Shown: positions 1-9,240, counted from the stretch's first letter. The stretch is 64,000 nt of DNA from Fusibacter sp963666805 (GCA_963666805.2 CAXXWR010000007.1:310001-374000); one strand, 5' to 3'. Program-made: numbers and translations. The notes: generated by a model from the letters alone, not told the origin.

Positions 1-1199
1 GTCTTTTGACTTGGTGTTTTAACACTCATGCTATCGATCACCCATTTGGTATCTTTTTTGATCTTGTTGTCATCTAAAAAACCAAATTTGTTGACATAGG
101 CATCTACATTAGCAATAATCGAGTTAAAAGCAATCGTTTGGTTCGAAAAAATTCCCGTTACACGACGCTCCTCCGTCACCAATGCAAATCCTTCTTTGAT
201 GGCATCTTGTGGTGATTTAAAATTCATGGTTTTACCATGTAACTTTATCGTTCCTTTAGACAATTTTCTATCACCAAAGAGTGCTTCTACAAGATCTGTT
301 CTCTTAGCTCCAACCAATCCCGCTACACCCAAGACTTCACCTTTTCTCAGTTCAAATGAAACCTCTTTGATAGACGGTTGATAAACAGCGGTTAAATCGT
401 TTGCTTCCAAAATAACCTCTCCCGGAACATTTGTTTTTGTTGGAAAACGATTTGTAAGTTCTCTCCCAACCATCAGATTAATAATCTCATCTGTTGATAT
501 GTCTTCTATCATTTTACAATCAATCCATTTACCATCTCTCATAATCGTTACTTCATCACAAATTTGAGCGATTTCTTCCATCTTATGTGAAATGTAAATC
601 ACCGAAACACCACGCTCTTTAAGTGACTTAATAATCTTAAATAAGTGATTCACTTCTTTTTCAGTAAGTGAAGAAGTCGGTTCATCCATCACAATCAGTT
701 TTGAATTATATGAAACGGCTTTTGCAATTTCCACCATTTGACTCTGTGAAACAGGTAAATTACCAATCGGTTGTCTAGGATCTAAATTTATGTCTAAATC
801 TTTAAATATTTTAAGTGTATCTTCATACATTTTATTTTCATCAACTATTATCCCTTTTTTCGGGAAACGGCCTAGCCATATGTTATCCATGATTCGAGTG
901 GTTCTAACTTGATTAAGTTCTTGATGCACCATTGAAACACCGTTATCTAGTGCATTTCTAGAAGATATAAAATTGGCGGTTTTGCCTTCAAATAAGATCT
1001 CGCCACTATCCATATGATAAATTCCAAATAAACATTTCATAAGCGTTGATTTACCTGCACCATTTTCTCCCATAAGTGCGTGAACGCTGCCTTTTCTTAT
1101 TCTTAAATTGACATTATCAAGTGCCTTAACGCCAGGAAATGATTTTGATATGCCTATCATTTCCAATAAATAAGTGCCACTATTTTGCTTCTTTTCCAA
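1..1199 (-). CDS. mglA: Galactose/methylgalactoside ABC importer ATPase MglA, 3' end beyond window
   Basis: This is the N-terminal part (about 399 codons) of a double-ATPase sugar importer subunit; the C-terminal part lies beyond the left edge. The first ATPase half shows Walker A GENGAGKST, an LPVSQSQMVEIAKA stretch in place of the usual LSGGQ, and Walker B IVMDEPTSSLTEKE, all close to the MglA/RbsA family. I chose a TTG start at 1199 because GGAGGCG sits 6 bases upstream (1206-1212) and translation from there gives the MglA-like beginning with SFPGVKALDN. It follows mglB on the same strand across a hairpin. The permease gene mglC would be expected next, outside the window. The family energises uptake of galactose and methyl-galactosides. 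Confidence 0.9.
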   Translation of the reverse strand, partial: MEKKQNSGTYLLEMIGISKSFPGVKALDNVNLRIRKGSVHALMGENGAGKSTLMKCLFGIYHMDSGEILFEGKTANFISSRNALDNGVSMVHQELNQVRTTRIMDNIWLGRFPKKGIIVDENKMYEDTLKIFKDLDINLDPRQPIGNLPVSQSQMVEIAKAVSYNSKLIVMDEPTSSLTEKEVNHLFKIIKSLKERGVSVIYISHKMEEIAQICDEVTIMRDGKWIDCKMIEDISTDEIINLMVGRELTNRFPTKTNVPGEVILEANDLTAVYQPSIKEVSFELRKGEVLGVAGLVGAKRTDLVEALFGDRKLSKGTIKLHGKTMNFKSPQDAIKEGFALVTEERRVTGIFSNQTIAFNSIIANVDAYVNKFGFLDDNKIKKDTKWVIDSMSVKTPSQK

Positions 1200-1324
1200 G
1201 TGTTTCGCCTCCTTCCAGTCTCTTTTCCATAGGTTTCTAACAAAACAGCTGCCTTGACTGGACTCAAAATACTTTTTTCACTTTCCTAAATCTTTTATGG
1301 TTTATTTCCTAAGCGTCGTTTCAG

Positions 1325-1357
1325 AAAAAATTCGAGATGCATGAGATGCATCTCGAA
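1325..1357 (-). terminator. Intercistronic hairpin between mglB and mglA
   Basis: Perfect 12-bp stem TTCGAGATGCAT / ATGCATCTCGAA with a 3-base loop, followed on the minus strand by six T. It lies 15 bases past the mglB stop. A stem plus U-tract between binding protein and ATPase genes is the usual arrangement for partial termination or 3' protection, which keeps the binding protein in excess over the transporter. Confidence 0.8.
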
Positions 1358-1372
1358 TCACCATGACTTTAA

Positions 1373-2479
1373 TTATTTATAAGATTCTTCTGCGAATTCA
1401 ATATTGTCGATACTTACTGCTACATAAGGTACACGAACGGCTTTATTTTCATCAAATACCCATTCAGTTCCATCAAGTGGGTCTTTACCCATTGCAACAT
1501 TGTATGCTAAATCAATAGTTGCTTTACCTTGGTTAGCTGCATCGTTAAGTACAGTACCAGCCATTTCACCTGCTTTGATATGTTCAAGAGCATCTGGAAT
1601 AGCATCTACACCAAATACTGGCATATATTTGTCATCTTTGAAGTAACCAGCTGCAGATAAGGATTGGATAGCACCAATTGCCATTGCGTCGTTGTTAGCA
1701 ATAACCATTTCGATTTCATCACCATGTTTAGAAATCCATGCGTCCATTAATTCTTTACCTTTAACTGAATCCCACATTCCTGTTTGAAGTTCTAATTCAT
1801 TTACTTGGATGCCTTTTTCTACAATAGTATCCACTGAATATTTAGTTCTTGCTTCAGCATCTGGATGACCTGGTTCACCTTTAAGTAATACATAGTTCAT
1901 GACGCCATCGCCATTTCTATCCCAAGATGGATTATCTTGCCACATTTGAGCAATCATTTCACCTTGAATAATACCTGATTCTGAAGAAGTGGTTCCAACA
2001 TACCATGTTTTATCGTAGCTAGATAATACAGATACATCAGGTTCTTTATTGAAAAATACAACTGGAATATCTTTTTCTTTTGCTTTATTGACAATTGTTT
2101 GTGCCGCTTGTGGATCAACTAAGTTGATTGCTAAAGCTTTAGCGCCTTTAGAGATCATTGTATCCACTTGATCATTTTGAGTTGCTTGAGAATTTTGTGA
2201 ATCATTCATGCTAAGTTCAACTTTATCCCCTGCATTCGTTTGGATTGCTCTTCTTACAAATGACATGAAGTTATCATCATATTTGTAAATAGTTACACCA
2301 ATCATTGGTTTTTCAGCTGGTTCAGCGGGTGCTGATGCAGAATCGTCTGAACTTGAATCATCTGCCGGCGCACTACTATTGTTGTCTGGCGTATTAGCTG
2401 GTTCATTTGTATCGCCACCGCAACCTGCAAGTGATAATACCATTACTAACATTAATAAGATTGCTAAAATTCTTTTCAC
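1373..2479 (-). CDS. mglB: Galactose/glucose-binding lipoprotein MglB
   Basis: A 368-residue extracellular sugar-binding protein of the MglB type. It opens with a lipoprotein signal peptide ending in the lipobox LAGC at about residue 20. A low-complexity Asn/Ser/Asp/Pro/Ala linker follows (residues 23-56), typical for tethering to a Gram-positive membrane. The periplasmic-binding fold begins with PMIGVTIYKYDDNFMSFVRRAI, and the middle has the MglB-like WDRNGDGVMNYVLLKGEPGHPDAE stretch, which corresponds to the calcium-loop region of the family. The start is GTG at 2479, with GGGGAG about 10 bases upstream. It lies 62 bases after the LacI gene and is followed by mglA. Expected ligands are galactose or glucose. 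Confidence 0.92.
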   Translation of the reverse strand: MKRILAILLMLVMVLSLAGCGGDTNEPANTPDNNSSAPADDSSSDDSASAPAEPAEKPMIGVTIYKYDDNFMSFVRRAIQTNAGDKVELSMNDSQNSQATQNDQVDTMISKGAKALAINLVDPQAAQTIVNKAKEKDIPVVFFNKEPDVSVLSSYDKTWYVGTTSSESGIIQGEMIAQMWQDNPSWDRNGDGVMNYVLLKGEPGHPDAEARTKYSVDTIVEKGIQVNELELQTGMWDSVKGKELMDAWISKHGDEIEMVIANNDAMAIGAIQSLSAAGYFKDDKYMPVFGVDAIPDALEHIKAGEMAGTVLNDAANQGKATIDLAYNVAMGKDPLDGTEWVFDENKAVRVPYVAVSIDNIEFAEESYK

Positions 2480-2541
2480 TAAAAATCATCTCCCCAATTT
2501 TTATTATCACAGTATTGATTTGATGATTCATCGCTCTTCAG

Positions 2542-3543
2542 TTACTTAGTGCTTTCGCGAATACATAGCGTCGTCGGAATAATCACTTTTTTAGCAATTT
2601 CACGCCCTTGATTGAGCCTTTCGAGTAAAAGAGCTACAGCTGTTTCTCCCATAAATTCCTTATGAACATGGACAGTTGTCAAGGGGGGCACTGTATAGCG
2701 TGAGGTTGGAATATCATTAAAACCAACGATGCTAATATCTTCAGGAACCCGTAAATGCTTTTCGTGTATTGCTCTTAAAACGCCAATTGCCATCGAATCA
2801 CTTGCCACTAAAAATGCACTTGGACAATTTGTCACTGCAAGCGCCTTAAGTCCCAATTGATAGCCGGATTCAGCTAAAAAAGAACCAATGTGAATAGACT
2901 CTTCACAAAGAGCGTCATGTGCTGTCATAAATTGTCTAAAAACAGCTTCTCTTCTTTCCCCGAGTGCCAAGTTTTCTTTGCCAATGGTTTCACGTCCACC
3001 TATATAACCTATCTTGCGATGCCCGCCTTCCCAAAGAAACGTCAATGCTTCAAGAACTGCCGCTTCAAAATCAATGACTACACTATCAAAGATTTTCGCA
3101 TTAGGAGACGAGTCAACAAATACAATATGTTGTGATCGCTTTTGAATTGTCTGAATTTGATTATCTGTAAATTTACCAATTGCAATAAAGCCATCAACCG
3201 GTCCCAGTGTTGTAAAATCAAATGTATCAGGTTTGAAAATTTTAACCATCTCTACTTGATGACCATAACACATCTTTTCAATGCCAAGTCGTATTGACAT
3301 ATAGTAAGGATCTTCAAGCTCCTGCGTCATAGAATACCAGTGGACCAATCCGATTTTTAAAGTTTTTTTCTGCTCTTTCTCATGCCGTTTCCGCGGTGGC
3401 ATGTAATTGAGCGATTCCGCTATTTTAAAAATCAACGCTCTCTTTTCATCTGACACACTCAATGTAGAATCTTCATTAAGAACTCTTGATACCGTTGCTG
3501 GTGACACCTTTGCTTTTTTTGCAATGTCTTTAAGGGTTGCCAT
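2542..3543 (-). CDS. LacI/GalR-family regulator of the mgl operon
   Basis: A LacI-family repressor of 333 residues. The N-terminal helix-turn-helix reads MATLKDIAKKAKVSPATVSRVLNE (residues 1-24) and is followed by a sugar-binding-protein-like effector domain (IGLVHWYSM, then GGHRKIGYIGG, then ISIVGFNDIPTSRYTVPPLTTV). I chose ATG at 3543 because GGAGG lies 5 bases upstream; an in-frame TTG 12 bases earlier would overlap that site. It is directly upstream of mglB on the same strand, so it probably controls galactoside uptake. The effector is not readable from sequence. The EbgR/GalR subgroup is plausible. Confidence 0.85.
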   Translation of the reverse strand: MATLKDIAKKAKVSPATVSRVLNEDSTLSVSDEKRALIFKIAESLNYMPPRKRHEKEQKKTLKIGLVHWYSMTQELEDPYYMSIRLGIEKMCYGHQVEMVKIFKPDTFDFTTLGPVDGFIAIGKFTDNQIQTIQKRSQHIVFVDSSPNAKIFDSVVIDFEAAVLEALTFLWEGGHRKIGYIGGRETIGKENLALGERREAVFRQFMTAHDALCEESIHIGSFLAESGYQLGLKALAVTNCPSAFLVASDSMAIGVLRAIHEKHLRVPEDISIVGFNDIPTSRYTVPPLTTVHVHKEFMGETAVALLLERLNQGREIAKKVIIPTTLCIRESTK

Positions 3544-3825
3544 CTTTGCCTCCAAATCTATTGTTAGAATTATTATTTACTAAATATTTACTTCTTTTAG
3601 TTTACTTGAGATGCTTTTCATCTGCAAGCTTTTCCCTTTTGAAGTATTAATTTAGTCCTATTTCCCATCAATTTCTTTAGATTTGCGACTTTCGAGCAAC
3701 TATTGATGACTTAGATAACCTTAATTCATTAAAATTTTACCTAATATTTACTTTCATGTCACTTCACGTATTTAATCAATTTTATTTTGAATTACTCTTG
3801 TTTTTTTAGTATTTTGTATACAAAT
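3544..3825. promoter_or_regulatory. Intergenic region upstream of the lacI-mgl genes
   Basis: No gene is visible in this stretch. It must hold the minus-strand promoter for the LacI gene. An inverted repeat AGATG-ctttt-CATCT (3609-3623) lies about 70 bases upstream of the LacI start and could be an operator. Several TTTACT-like AT-rich repeats (3577-3605) are nearby. I could not choose a convincing -35/-10 pair. Confidence 0.35.
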
Positions 3826-3867
3826 AAAAACAAGGACAAATTTAAGATTAAATTCGTCCTTGTTTTT
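3826..3867 (-). terminator. Intrinsic terminator after the XylF-like gene
   Basis: Arms AAAAACAAGGACAAATTTA (3826-3844) and its complement (3849-3867) pair over 19 positions with one mismatch and a 4-base loop. On the minus strand the stem runs into a T-rich tail. It lies 22 bases past the stop of the XylF-like gene and ends the four-gene sugar-sensing set. Confidence 0.85.
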
Positions 3868-3888
3868 TTAAAAGTTATTGAAGTCAAC

Positions 3889-5031
3889 TTATGGTCTATC
3901 TGATTGATTTTCACTGGTCTCTAAGTCTTCTTTTTCATTTAAATAGACATCGTTTTCATTATGAAAGCCGGTTCTTATAATCGTATCGTATAGGCTATCC
4001 GCAGTCACTAATTTAATATCAAGTTTAATATAGGGTACATTCATCTCACCATTGTACATCGTATCATCTGCATCAACACTTCCTTTTTCTCCTAATTCTA
4101 AGGCATAAGCAGCGCATGATTTTGCTAAGGCATTGATATCCTTATAAATGGTCGAAAGCTGTGTCCCTTCTACAATTCTTTGACAGGCTGAAAGTTCTGC
4201 ATCTTGACCGACGACATAAACCTCACCTGCCAATTGCCATTTTGATAAGGTTTCAATCGCACCTGAGGCGAGAATATCATTTCCCGCCAGTATGCCATCA
4301 ATTTTGATACCACTTTTTAAAGTCGTTTCAACCAAATCTCGCGCGTATTTTTCACGCCACTCCGGTGCCCATATTTCATCAATGACAACGACTTTTTCAG
4401 ACGCCACATAAGGATCAATGACCTTGTGAAACCCCTCATTAATCAGTGCTGAATTATTATCTTTAGGATCCCCGTTAATAATCAATAGGTGATAGGCACT
4501 TTCATCAACAGGCAAATTATCAAGGCTTAACAGCTTTTCATCATCATCTGTTTTTTCCGCATTAAGCCGTTTGTCATAATCTGCTTTACACTGGTCAACA
4601 ATACTCTGTGCCATCATTTCTCCTGTTTTAACATTATCAAAAGACAGATAAAGATCAACTGGTGCTTGTTTAATCAGCCGATCATAAGAAATAATCTTAA
4701 TTCCTTTTTCATGAGCTTGGGTAACGACATCTTGCAAGGCTGTTACATCATTGGGGACCACTACTAAAACATCTACCCCTTCATCAATCATTGCTTTAAT
4801 TTGTTCTTTCTGTTTTTCTACATCTTCGTTGGCAACCTTCACAACGACTTCCGCTCCAAGTTCATTGGCACGGGAGACTAGCACCTCTAATTCTCTATTC
4901 CATCTTTCCACTACAAAAGTATCAAAAGACAAGCCAATTTTAATACTGTCTTCTTCAGGTGGTGCTTTTTCGCACCCCGCTCCCCCTAAAATTAAAAAGA
5001 ATACCATGATCACTAATCCCCATTTTTTCAT
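3889..5031 (-). CDS. XylF/ChvE-like sugar-binding lipoprotein
   Basis: A 380-residue extracellular sugar-binding protein. It has a signal peptide with lipobox GGAGC (cysteine near residue 20) and then a periplasmic-binding fold: IKIGLSFDTFVVERWNREL, DVLVVVPNDVTALQDVV, IDGILAGNDILASGAIETL and VYVVGQDAELSACQRI. These resemble the D-xylose-binding XylF/ChvE group. The C-terminus carries an acidic Glu/Asn tail. Its start overlaps the stop of the response-regulator gene by 4 bases (ATGA), so it is the last gene of the sensing operon. No transporter ATPase or permease is adjacent, so it may act as a ligand-presenting subunit of the sensor or serve a transporter encoded elsewhere. Confidence 0.8.
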   Translation of the reverse strand: MKKWGLVIMVFFLILGGAGCEKAPPEEDSIKIGLSFDTFVVERWNRELEVLVSRANELGAEVVVKVANEDVEKQKEQIKAMIDEGVDVLVVVPNDVTALQDVVTQAHEKGIKIISYDRLIKQAPVDLYLSFDNVKTGEMMAQSIVDQCKADYDKRLNAEKTDDDEKLLSLDNLPVDESAYHLLIINGDPKDNNSALINEGFHKVIDPYVASEKVVVIDEIWAPEWREKYARDLVETTLKSGIKIDGILAGNDILASGAIETLSKWQLAGEVYVVGQDAELSACQRIVEGTQLSTIYKDINALAKSCAAYALELGEKGSVDADDTMYNGEMNVPYIKLDIKLVTADSLYDTIIRTGFHNENDVYLNEKEDLETSENQSDRP

Positions 5032-6593
5032 GATTCAACCATCCTCTGATAATCCTTTGGTGTGATGCCTTCATATTTTTTAAAGGTTCTTATAAAATAA
5101 TTCGTGTCATTGTAACCCATTTCAAATCCAATCTCTTTAATACTCATTTCACCACGCTTTAAGAGACGTTTAGCTTCTTCAATACGTTGTTCATTCAAAT
5201 AGGCCTTAAAGGTCATCCCTGTATCGTCTTTAATGAGCTTTGAAAGATATTGCGGTGTCACATTGATCTCTTCCGCCAATAGTTCTAAGGTTACTTCATT
5301 TTTAAAATGTTTTTGAATATAATGTAGGGCGTCTAAGGTAATAGGATTATACTCACTTTTGGTCGCCCTAGAATAGACTTCAAAGAGTTCCTTCATAACA
5401 GTTTCAAAATGCTGCATTTTGGACACTGATGGCTTATCTAAAAATTCTACCATATAACGACGGTACCAATTTTGTTCTGGAAAAAGATTGGTTTCATGAC
5501 ATAGATTCATCATGGTCACAAAATCTTCTGTAATTGCCGCTTCAGCAAAAGCAATATATTGAGGCGTTTTTAGCAATTTAATATACTCATATTCATAGTT
5601 TCTGAGGGTTTGCTTGAACCGTTTACGTTTCGTATAGAAGTCTTCAATGAGTTCTTCTGAAGCCTTCTCAAACGATTCAACCCCCTCAACTATTTCCTGC
5701 TCGCTTATCATAGCAACCCCATCGTTATTTTGTCTCAAAATCAGTAAACTGGAGGCATAGGATTCACTTAATTTATCTATATTTTTGACTTCCCCCAGTC
5801 CAACTCTAACATTTAAACCATAGCGTTCAATAATCATTTGTCTTAAATTCTTATAATAGTCTATGATATTTTCTGATTTCAAAGATTCCACATAGACAAA
5901 TATACGATTGAGAAAAGGATGACTGACCAAAGCCTTTTGTTGATATTTAATATGTGTCTTTAAATATTCACCACATTCGTTAATCGTTTGATGGTAATGA
6001 TTCATGGCCTCTTCATTCGCTGAAAATTGTAAACTCGAGAATTCAATACATACCACTTGTCCCCGTTCAAGCGGTATATCCAATAATTTTCTGTAATGGT
6101 CTATATGCTTCATGTAATTACGCCCCAACAAAACAGAATTGAAGAAATTGCTTTCTACAATCGCCACAGATTGATAGAATCTTTCAATATTATCAAGTTC
6201 CTGATGCCTTATGGCTTCTTCTTTGCTTATCTTTAAAAAAGTTCTATCCAAAATATCAATCAATTTGTTTTTAGTCAAAGGTTTAAGAAGATAGTCTTCA
6301 ATGTTATATTTAACCGCTTCCTTGGCAAATTCAAAATGGTCAAAAGCAGAGACAATAATCAGTTTCACCTTCTGATCAACTTGTCTAATATGAGCCATCA
6401 AATCAATGCCACTCATGCCAGGCATCTTTATATCTGTCATCACCACATGGGGTCTAAAAGCCTCCATTTTAATAAGACCTTCTTTGACATTGCGCGCCGT
6501 CTCTATCATTACCTCTTCGTAATGATCATCAATCATTTTGGTCATCGCTTCTAATACAATCGCTTCATCATCAACAATTAATAGTCTAAACAT
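5028..6593 (-). CDS. YesN-type response regulator with AraC DNA-binding domain
   Basis: A 521-residue response regulator. The N-terminal receiver domain has the acidic pair D8/D9, the phosphoacceptor D54 in VVMTDIKMPGMSG and the conserved lysine in LLKPLT. A long middle region of about 270 residues follows. The C-terminus is an AraC-type double helix-turn-helix: VTLELLAEEINVTPQYLSKL, then the second helix pair ending GYNDTNYFIRTFKKYEGITP. The gene overlaps the kinase gene by 8 bases and the XylF-like gene by 4, so the three are translationally coupled. It should activate sugar-transport or utilisation genes when phosphorylated. The targets are unknown; mgl, next door, is a candidate. Confidence 0.9.
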   Translation of the reverse strand: MFRLLIVDDEAIVLEAMTKMIDDHYEEVMIETARNVKEGLIKMEAFRPHVVMTDIKMPGMSGIDLMAHIRQVDQKVKLIIVSAFDHFEFAKEAVKYNIEDYLLKPLTKNKLIDILDRTFLKISKEEAIRHQELDNIERFYQSVAIVESNFFNSVLLGRNYMKHIDHYRKLLDIPLERGQVVCIEFSSLQFSANEEAMNHYHQTINECGEYLKTHIKYQQKALVSHPFLNRIFVYVESLKSENIIDYYKNLRQMIIERYGLNVRVGLGEVKNIDKLSESYASSLLILRQNNDGVAMISEQEIVEGVESFEKASEELIEDFYTKRKRFKQTLRNYEYEYIKLLKTPQYIAFAEAAITEDFVTMMNLCHETNLFPEQNWYRRYMVEFLDKPSVSKMQHFETVMKELFEVYSRATKSEYNPITLDALHYIQKHFKNEVTLELLAEEINVTPQYLSKLIKDDTGMTFKAYLNEQRIEEAKRLLKRGEMSIKEIGFEMGYNDTNYFIRTFKKYEGITPKDYQRMVES

Positions 6594-8097
6594 GATCTGC
6601 CCCTTTTGGTAATTTGATTATGACTCTTGTATACACTTGCTGTTCACTCTCAAAAAATAAAACATCATCCCTATTGTAAAAATGCTTTAATCGCTCATAG
6701 ACGTTACCTAAACCTAAGCCAGTAGTATGACCTAACGTCTCATAGTTATGATTAAAATCATAATGGTTGAGCTGGTTTAAAATATCAGGGGAAATCCCTG
6801 TCCCATTATCTTTTATAGAAATCCAAACTGATTCATCCCTCATTTGGGCTTCAATCCAAATCTTCCCGACTGACAATTTATTCGAAAATCCATGAATCAA
6901 AGCATTCTCTATAAGGGGTTGTAGTATTAATGGGGGCATTCTTGTTTGTTCTGTCTCCCCTTCAATATCAAATTGAATGTCTAAACGATCGGCAAATCTT
7001 ACTTTCATCAAAGCAACATAGTTTTTCGCATTATCCATTTCATCAATTAAGCACACTTCATTATCCATACTTTGGATATTATACCTAAACAATCGACTTA
7101 AGTAATCTAGGAAAGATGCCGTCCGTTCAGCCCCTTCGATATTGGCAAGTTGCATCCCAGCATTTAACGTATTAAATAGAAAATGAGGATTTATTTGAGA
7201 TTGAAGAGCCAATAATTCAGCCTCATTAAGTGCATTTTTCATTTTGAGTTTTTCAGTCTCAGAAATCCTTAGTTTATTTTCTGTTTCTACTTTATCTTGT
7301 AGTTCACCAACATACTGATTAATGTGCTCTGCCATATCTGAAAATGCTTTTTTCAAAACCTCTGCTTCTCTAAAATGATAACCATATATTTTCTTGATAG
7401 AGTATTGCCCCCTACTAATGGCATCCGCTCGACTACTCAATTCTTCTATGGGCTGAGTTACATTAATTGAAAAGCTATAGACAAAGGAGAGACTTAATAA
7501 AATAAGCAAAATAATAATAATAAAAAGATTGAGTCGAATCCCCTTGGTTCGTGCAGTAAGGTGCAAGTAAGAACTCAAATTGGATTTAAACTCATTATTT
7601 TCTATCCCCTTCACTTTAGATTTAATATAGCTACTGTCATCTGTGATCTGTGCAAAAGATTCTAGGTACTTTCCCGTTTGACGGGCACGCTTGTAACGAA
7701 TCGCCTCATCAGACGTCTTAAGATAATGCGTCAAAATCAATTGAATATTACTCAACTGTAGTTCGGACGGATCATTAACAATTCCCCTGTCCAATGTCTT
7801 TTTTAAGCTGTCTAACCTCACATAAGCATTTCTATATTGAACAAAACTATCCGAAGACTTGGTATTGAGGTAATTCTCTAAAGAGGTTTCAAAACTATCC
7901 ATAACAGTGGTCATTTCATTAAGACTAATACTGGTACTAAACATCGTATTAATTTGGTCATTAATCATACTGGTCAGATAGAACGTGTATAGGAAGGCCG
8001 ATAAAAAACAAATAATGACTACCATAATAAAAGAAAAAACTTTGCGTTTTAATGTATTATAGACAAAAACATCTTTTAAAGTCTGAGTCAATCCCAT
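6586..8097 (-). CDS. YesM/LytS-type sensor histidine kinase
   Basis: A 503-residue membrane histidine kinase. A first transmembrane segment lies near residues 20-42, an extracellular sensor loop spans about 43-185, and a second segment (LFIIIILLILLSLSFVYSF) sits near 190. A HAMP-like stretch (ITQPIEELSSRADAISRGQY) comes next. The phosphoacceptor box is of the His_kinase type, QSQINPHFLFNTLN. The ATPase domain has N-box LQPLIENALIHGF and G-boxes DNGTGI and GLGLGNV. The gene sits between the membrane-anchored sugar-binding protein (53 bases upstream) and the response regulator (8-base overlap). This order is that of sugar-responsive kinases that read a periplasmic-type binding protein. Confidence 0.9.
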   Translation of the reverse strand: MGLTQTLKDVFVYNTLKRKVFSFIMVVIICFLSAFLYTFYLTSMINDQINTMFSTSISLNEMTTVMDSFETSLENYLNTKSSDSFVQYRNAYVRLDSLKKTLDRGIVNDPSELQLSNIQLILTHYLKTSDEAIRYKRARQTGKYLESFAQITDDSSYIKSKVKGIENNEFKSNLSSYLHLTARTKGIRLNLFIIIILLILLSLSFVYSFSINVTQPIEELSSRADAISRGQYSIKKIYGYHFREAEVLKKAFSDMAEHINQYVGELQDKVETENKLRISETEKLKMKNALNEAELLALQSQINPHFLFNTLNAGMQLANIEGAERTASFLDYLSRLFRYNIQSMDNEVCLIDEMDNAKNYVALMKVRFADRLDIQFDIEGETEQTRMPPLILQPLIENALIHGFSNKLSVGKIWIEAQMRDESVWISIKDNGTGISPDILNQLNHYDFNHNYETLGHTTGLGLGNVYERLKHFYNRDDVLFFESEQQVYTRVIIKLPKGADHV

Positions 8098-8150
8098 TTA
8101 AACCCTCCCCCTGTTCTTATTTTATAATTCAATTGCCTAAACTGCTTTCC

Positions 8151-9113
8151 TTATTCAACCTCGTCTTCACTGCTTCTATCAATAATTTCTGTTGGTATAT
8201 TGATATAAGAAGAAACACTTTCCCCATTTAGAAGCTGATACAAATACTCCATTGATAAATAACCCAGTGCCTCATAATCTTCTACAATCGTAGCATAAAT
8301 CACTTGATTATTAATACTTTCTTTAATATCAGGTGTATCACCGCTACTGATAACTTCAATATCGCCAACCTTGTTCCGATCAACTAAAACCCGTGTCATT
8401 CGAATAGCATCTACTGGGTCCGTACAAATAATGACATTGATATTGGGGGATTCATCCAGTATTTCATCCATGATAATTTCAGCCCTTCTTGTTTGAGTAT
8501 AATCTATCCGCGATACATTCAATAAGGCCAGTTTAGACACGGATTCATAAACCCCACTTACAAAATTACTGGTATTTTTTTGTTCCTTTTCTTGATACTC
8601 ATTGCCTAAAACAATTGCTATTTTTCCATTTTCTTTAACCGCTTCTGATGCTAATTGTCCTGCTTTTTCACCTGTACTAAATTTATTTGTCCCTATGTAA
8701 ACGTCTCTTAAAAGTTCTGCTGAATCATTCCCAATATTAATCACAAATATTCCTGCTTCATGACATGCTTCAACGTAGGGTTCAGCCAAGGTATTATTGT
8801 CCAGCTTAACCAAGACGCCGTTGACATCTGTCATGATAATCATGTCAAAAATATCTTCCAAATCATTATTCTGTGTATTATATATTTCATAAACGCCATC
8901 AAAATCATCCATTCCAAGAGCAAGTCCCTTAAAAAAATCATTGTCAGCATAAGTATTTTCAGAATCAGTAACAACCGCTACATGATAAGCACGGTTCTCT
9001 ATTGATCGTGATTTCAATATAGCTGATTGATTCACTTGCTGGTAAGTAAATATACTAATCATAATAATCACAACAATAATCACCACTTCGAGTATTTGAA
9101 TCACGTATTTCAT
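8151..9113 (-). CDS. Membrane-anchored sugar-binding sensor protein
   Basis: A 320-residue protein with one uncleaved N-terminal membrane segment (IQILEVVIIVVIIMISIFTY, about residues 5-24) and no lipobox. A periplasmic-binding-protein domain follows: YHVAVVTDSENTYADNDFFKGL, ADVNGVLVKLDNN-like and INVIICTDPVDAIRMTRVL. I chose ATG at 9113 because GGAGAAGG lies 5 bases upstream; an in-frame TTG at 9128 overlaps that site. Being first in the operon with the kinase and response regulator, it matches the layout of XylFII-LytS systems, in which an anchored sugar-binding protein regulates the kinase. The ligand is unknown. Confidence 0.82.
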   Translation of the reverse strand: MKYVIQILEVVIIVVIIMISIFTYQQVNQSAILKSRSIENRAYHVAVVTDSENTYADNDFFKGLALGMDDFDGVYEIYNTQNNDLEDIFDMIIMTDVNGVLVKLDNNTLAEPYVEACHEAGIFVINIGNDSAELLRDVYIGTNKFSTGEKAGQLASEAVKENGKIAIVLGNEYQEKEQKNTSNFVSGVYESVSKLALLNVSRIDYTQTRRAEIIMDEILDESPNINVIICTDPVDAIRMTRVLVDRNKVGDIEVISSGDTPDIKESINNQVIYATIVEDYEALGYLSMEYLYQLLNGESVSSYINIPTEIIDRSSEDEVE

Positions 9114-9152
9114 AGGCACCTTCTCCAATGCTATAATGGGTCTTCTTCATTA

Positions 9153-9183
9153 ATTATAATAAAGTATTGTATCAAATACAATA
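9153..9183 (-). promoter_or_regulatory. Promoter and operator of the sugar-sensing operon
   Basis: On the minus strand TTGTAT (9181-9176) and TATAAT (9158-9153) are exactly 17 bases apart, 40 bases upstream of the sensor-protein start. A perfect 8-bp inverted repeat TATTGTAT-caa-ATACAATA (9165-9183) covers the -35 element, so a repressor or the AraC-type regulator may bind there. The intergenic region is shared with the divergent Sir2 gene. Confidence 0.6.
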
Positions 9184-9194
9184 TGTTGTAGGAA

Positions 9195-9223
9195 TTCACG
9201 AGATTGACCAATAGGTATATAAT
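9195..9223 (+). promoter_or_regulatory. Sigma-A-like promoter of the Sir2 gene
   Basis: TTCACG (9195-9200) and TATAAT (9218-9223) are separated by 17 bases on the plus strand, about 50 bases before the Sir2 start. The -35 element is weak and the -10 is perfect. Confidence 0.5.
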
Positions 9224-9240
9224 AGTATTAAAATACGAAA

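Noticed and set aside
196..381. Plus-strand open frame inside mglA
   Set aside because: It is antisense to a clearly conserved ATPase reading frame, lacks a ribosome binding site and its translation has no domain character.
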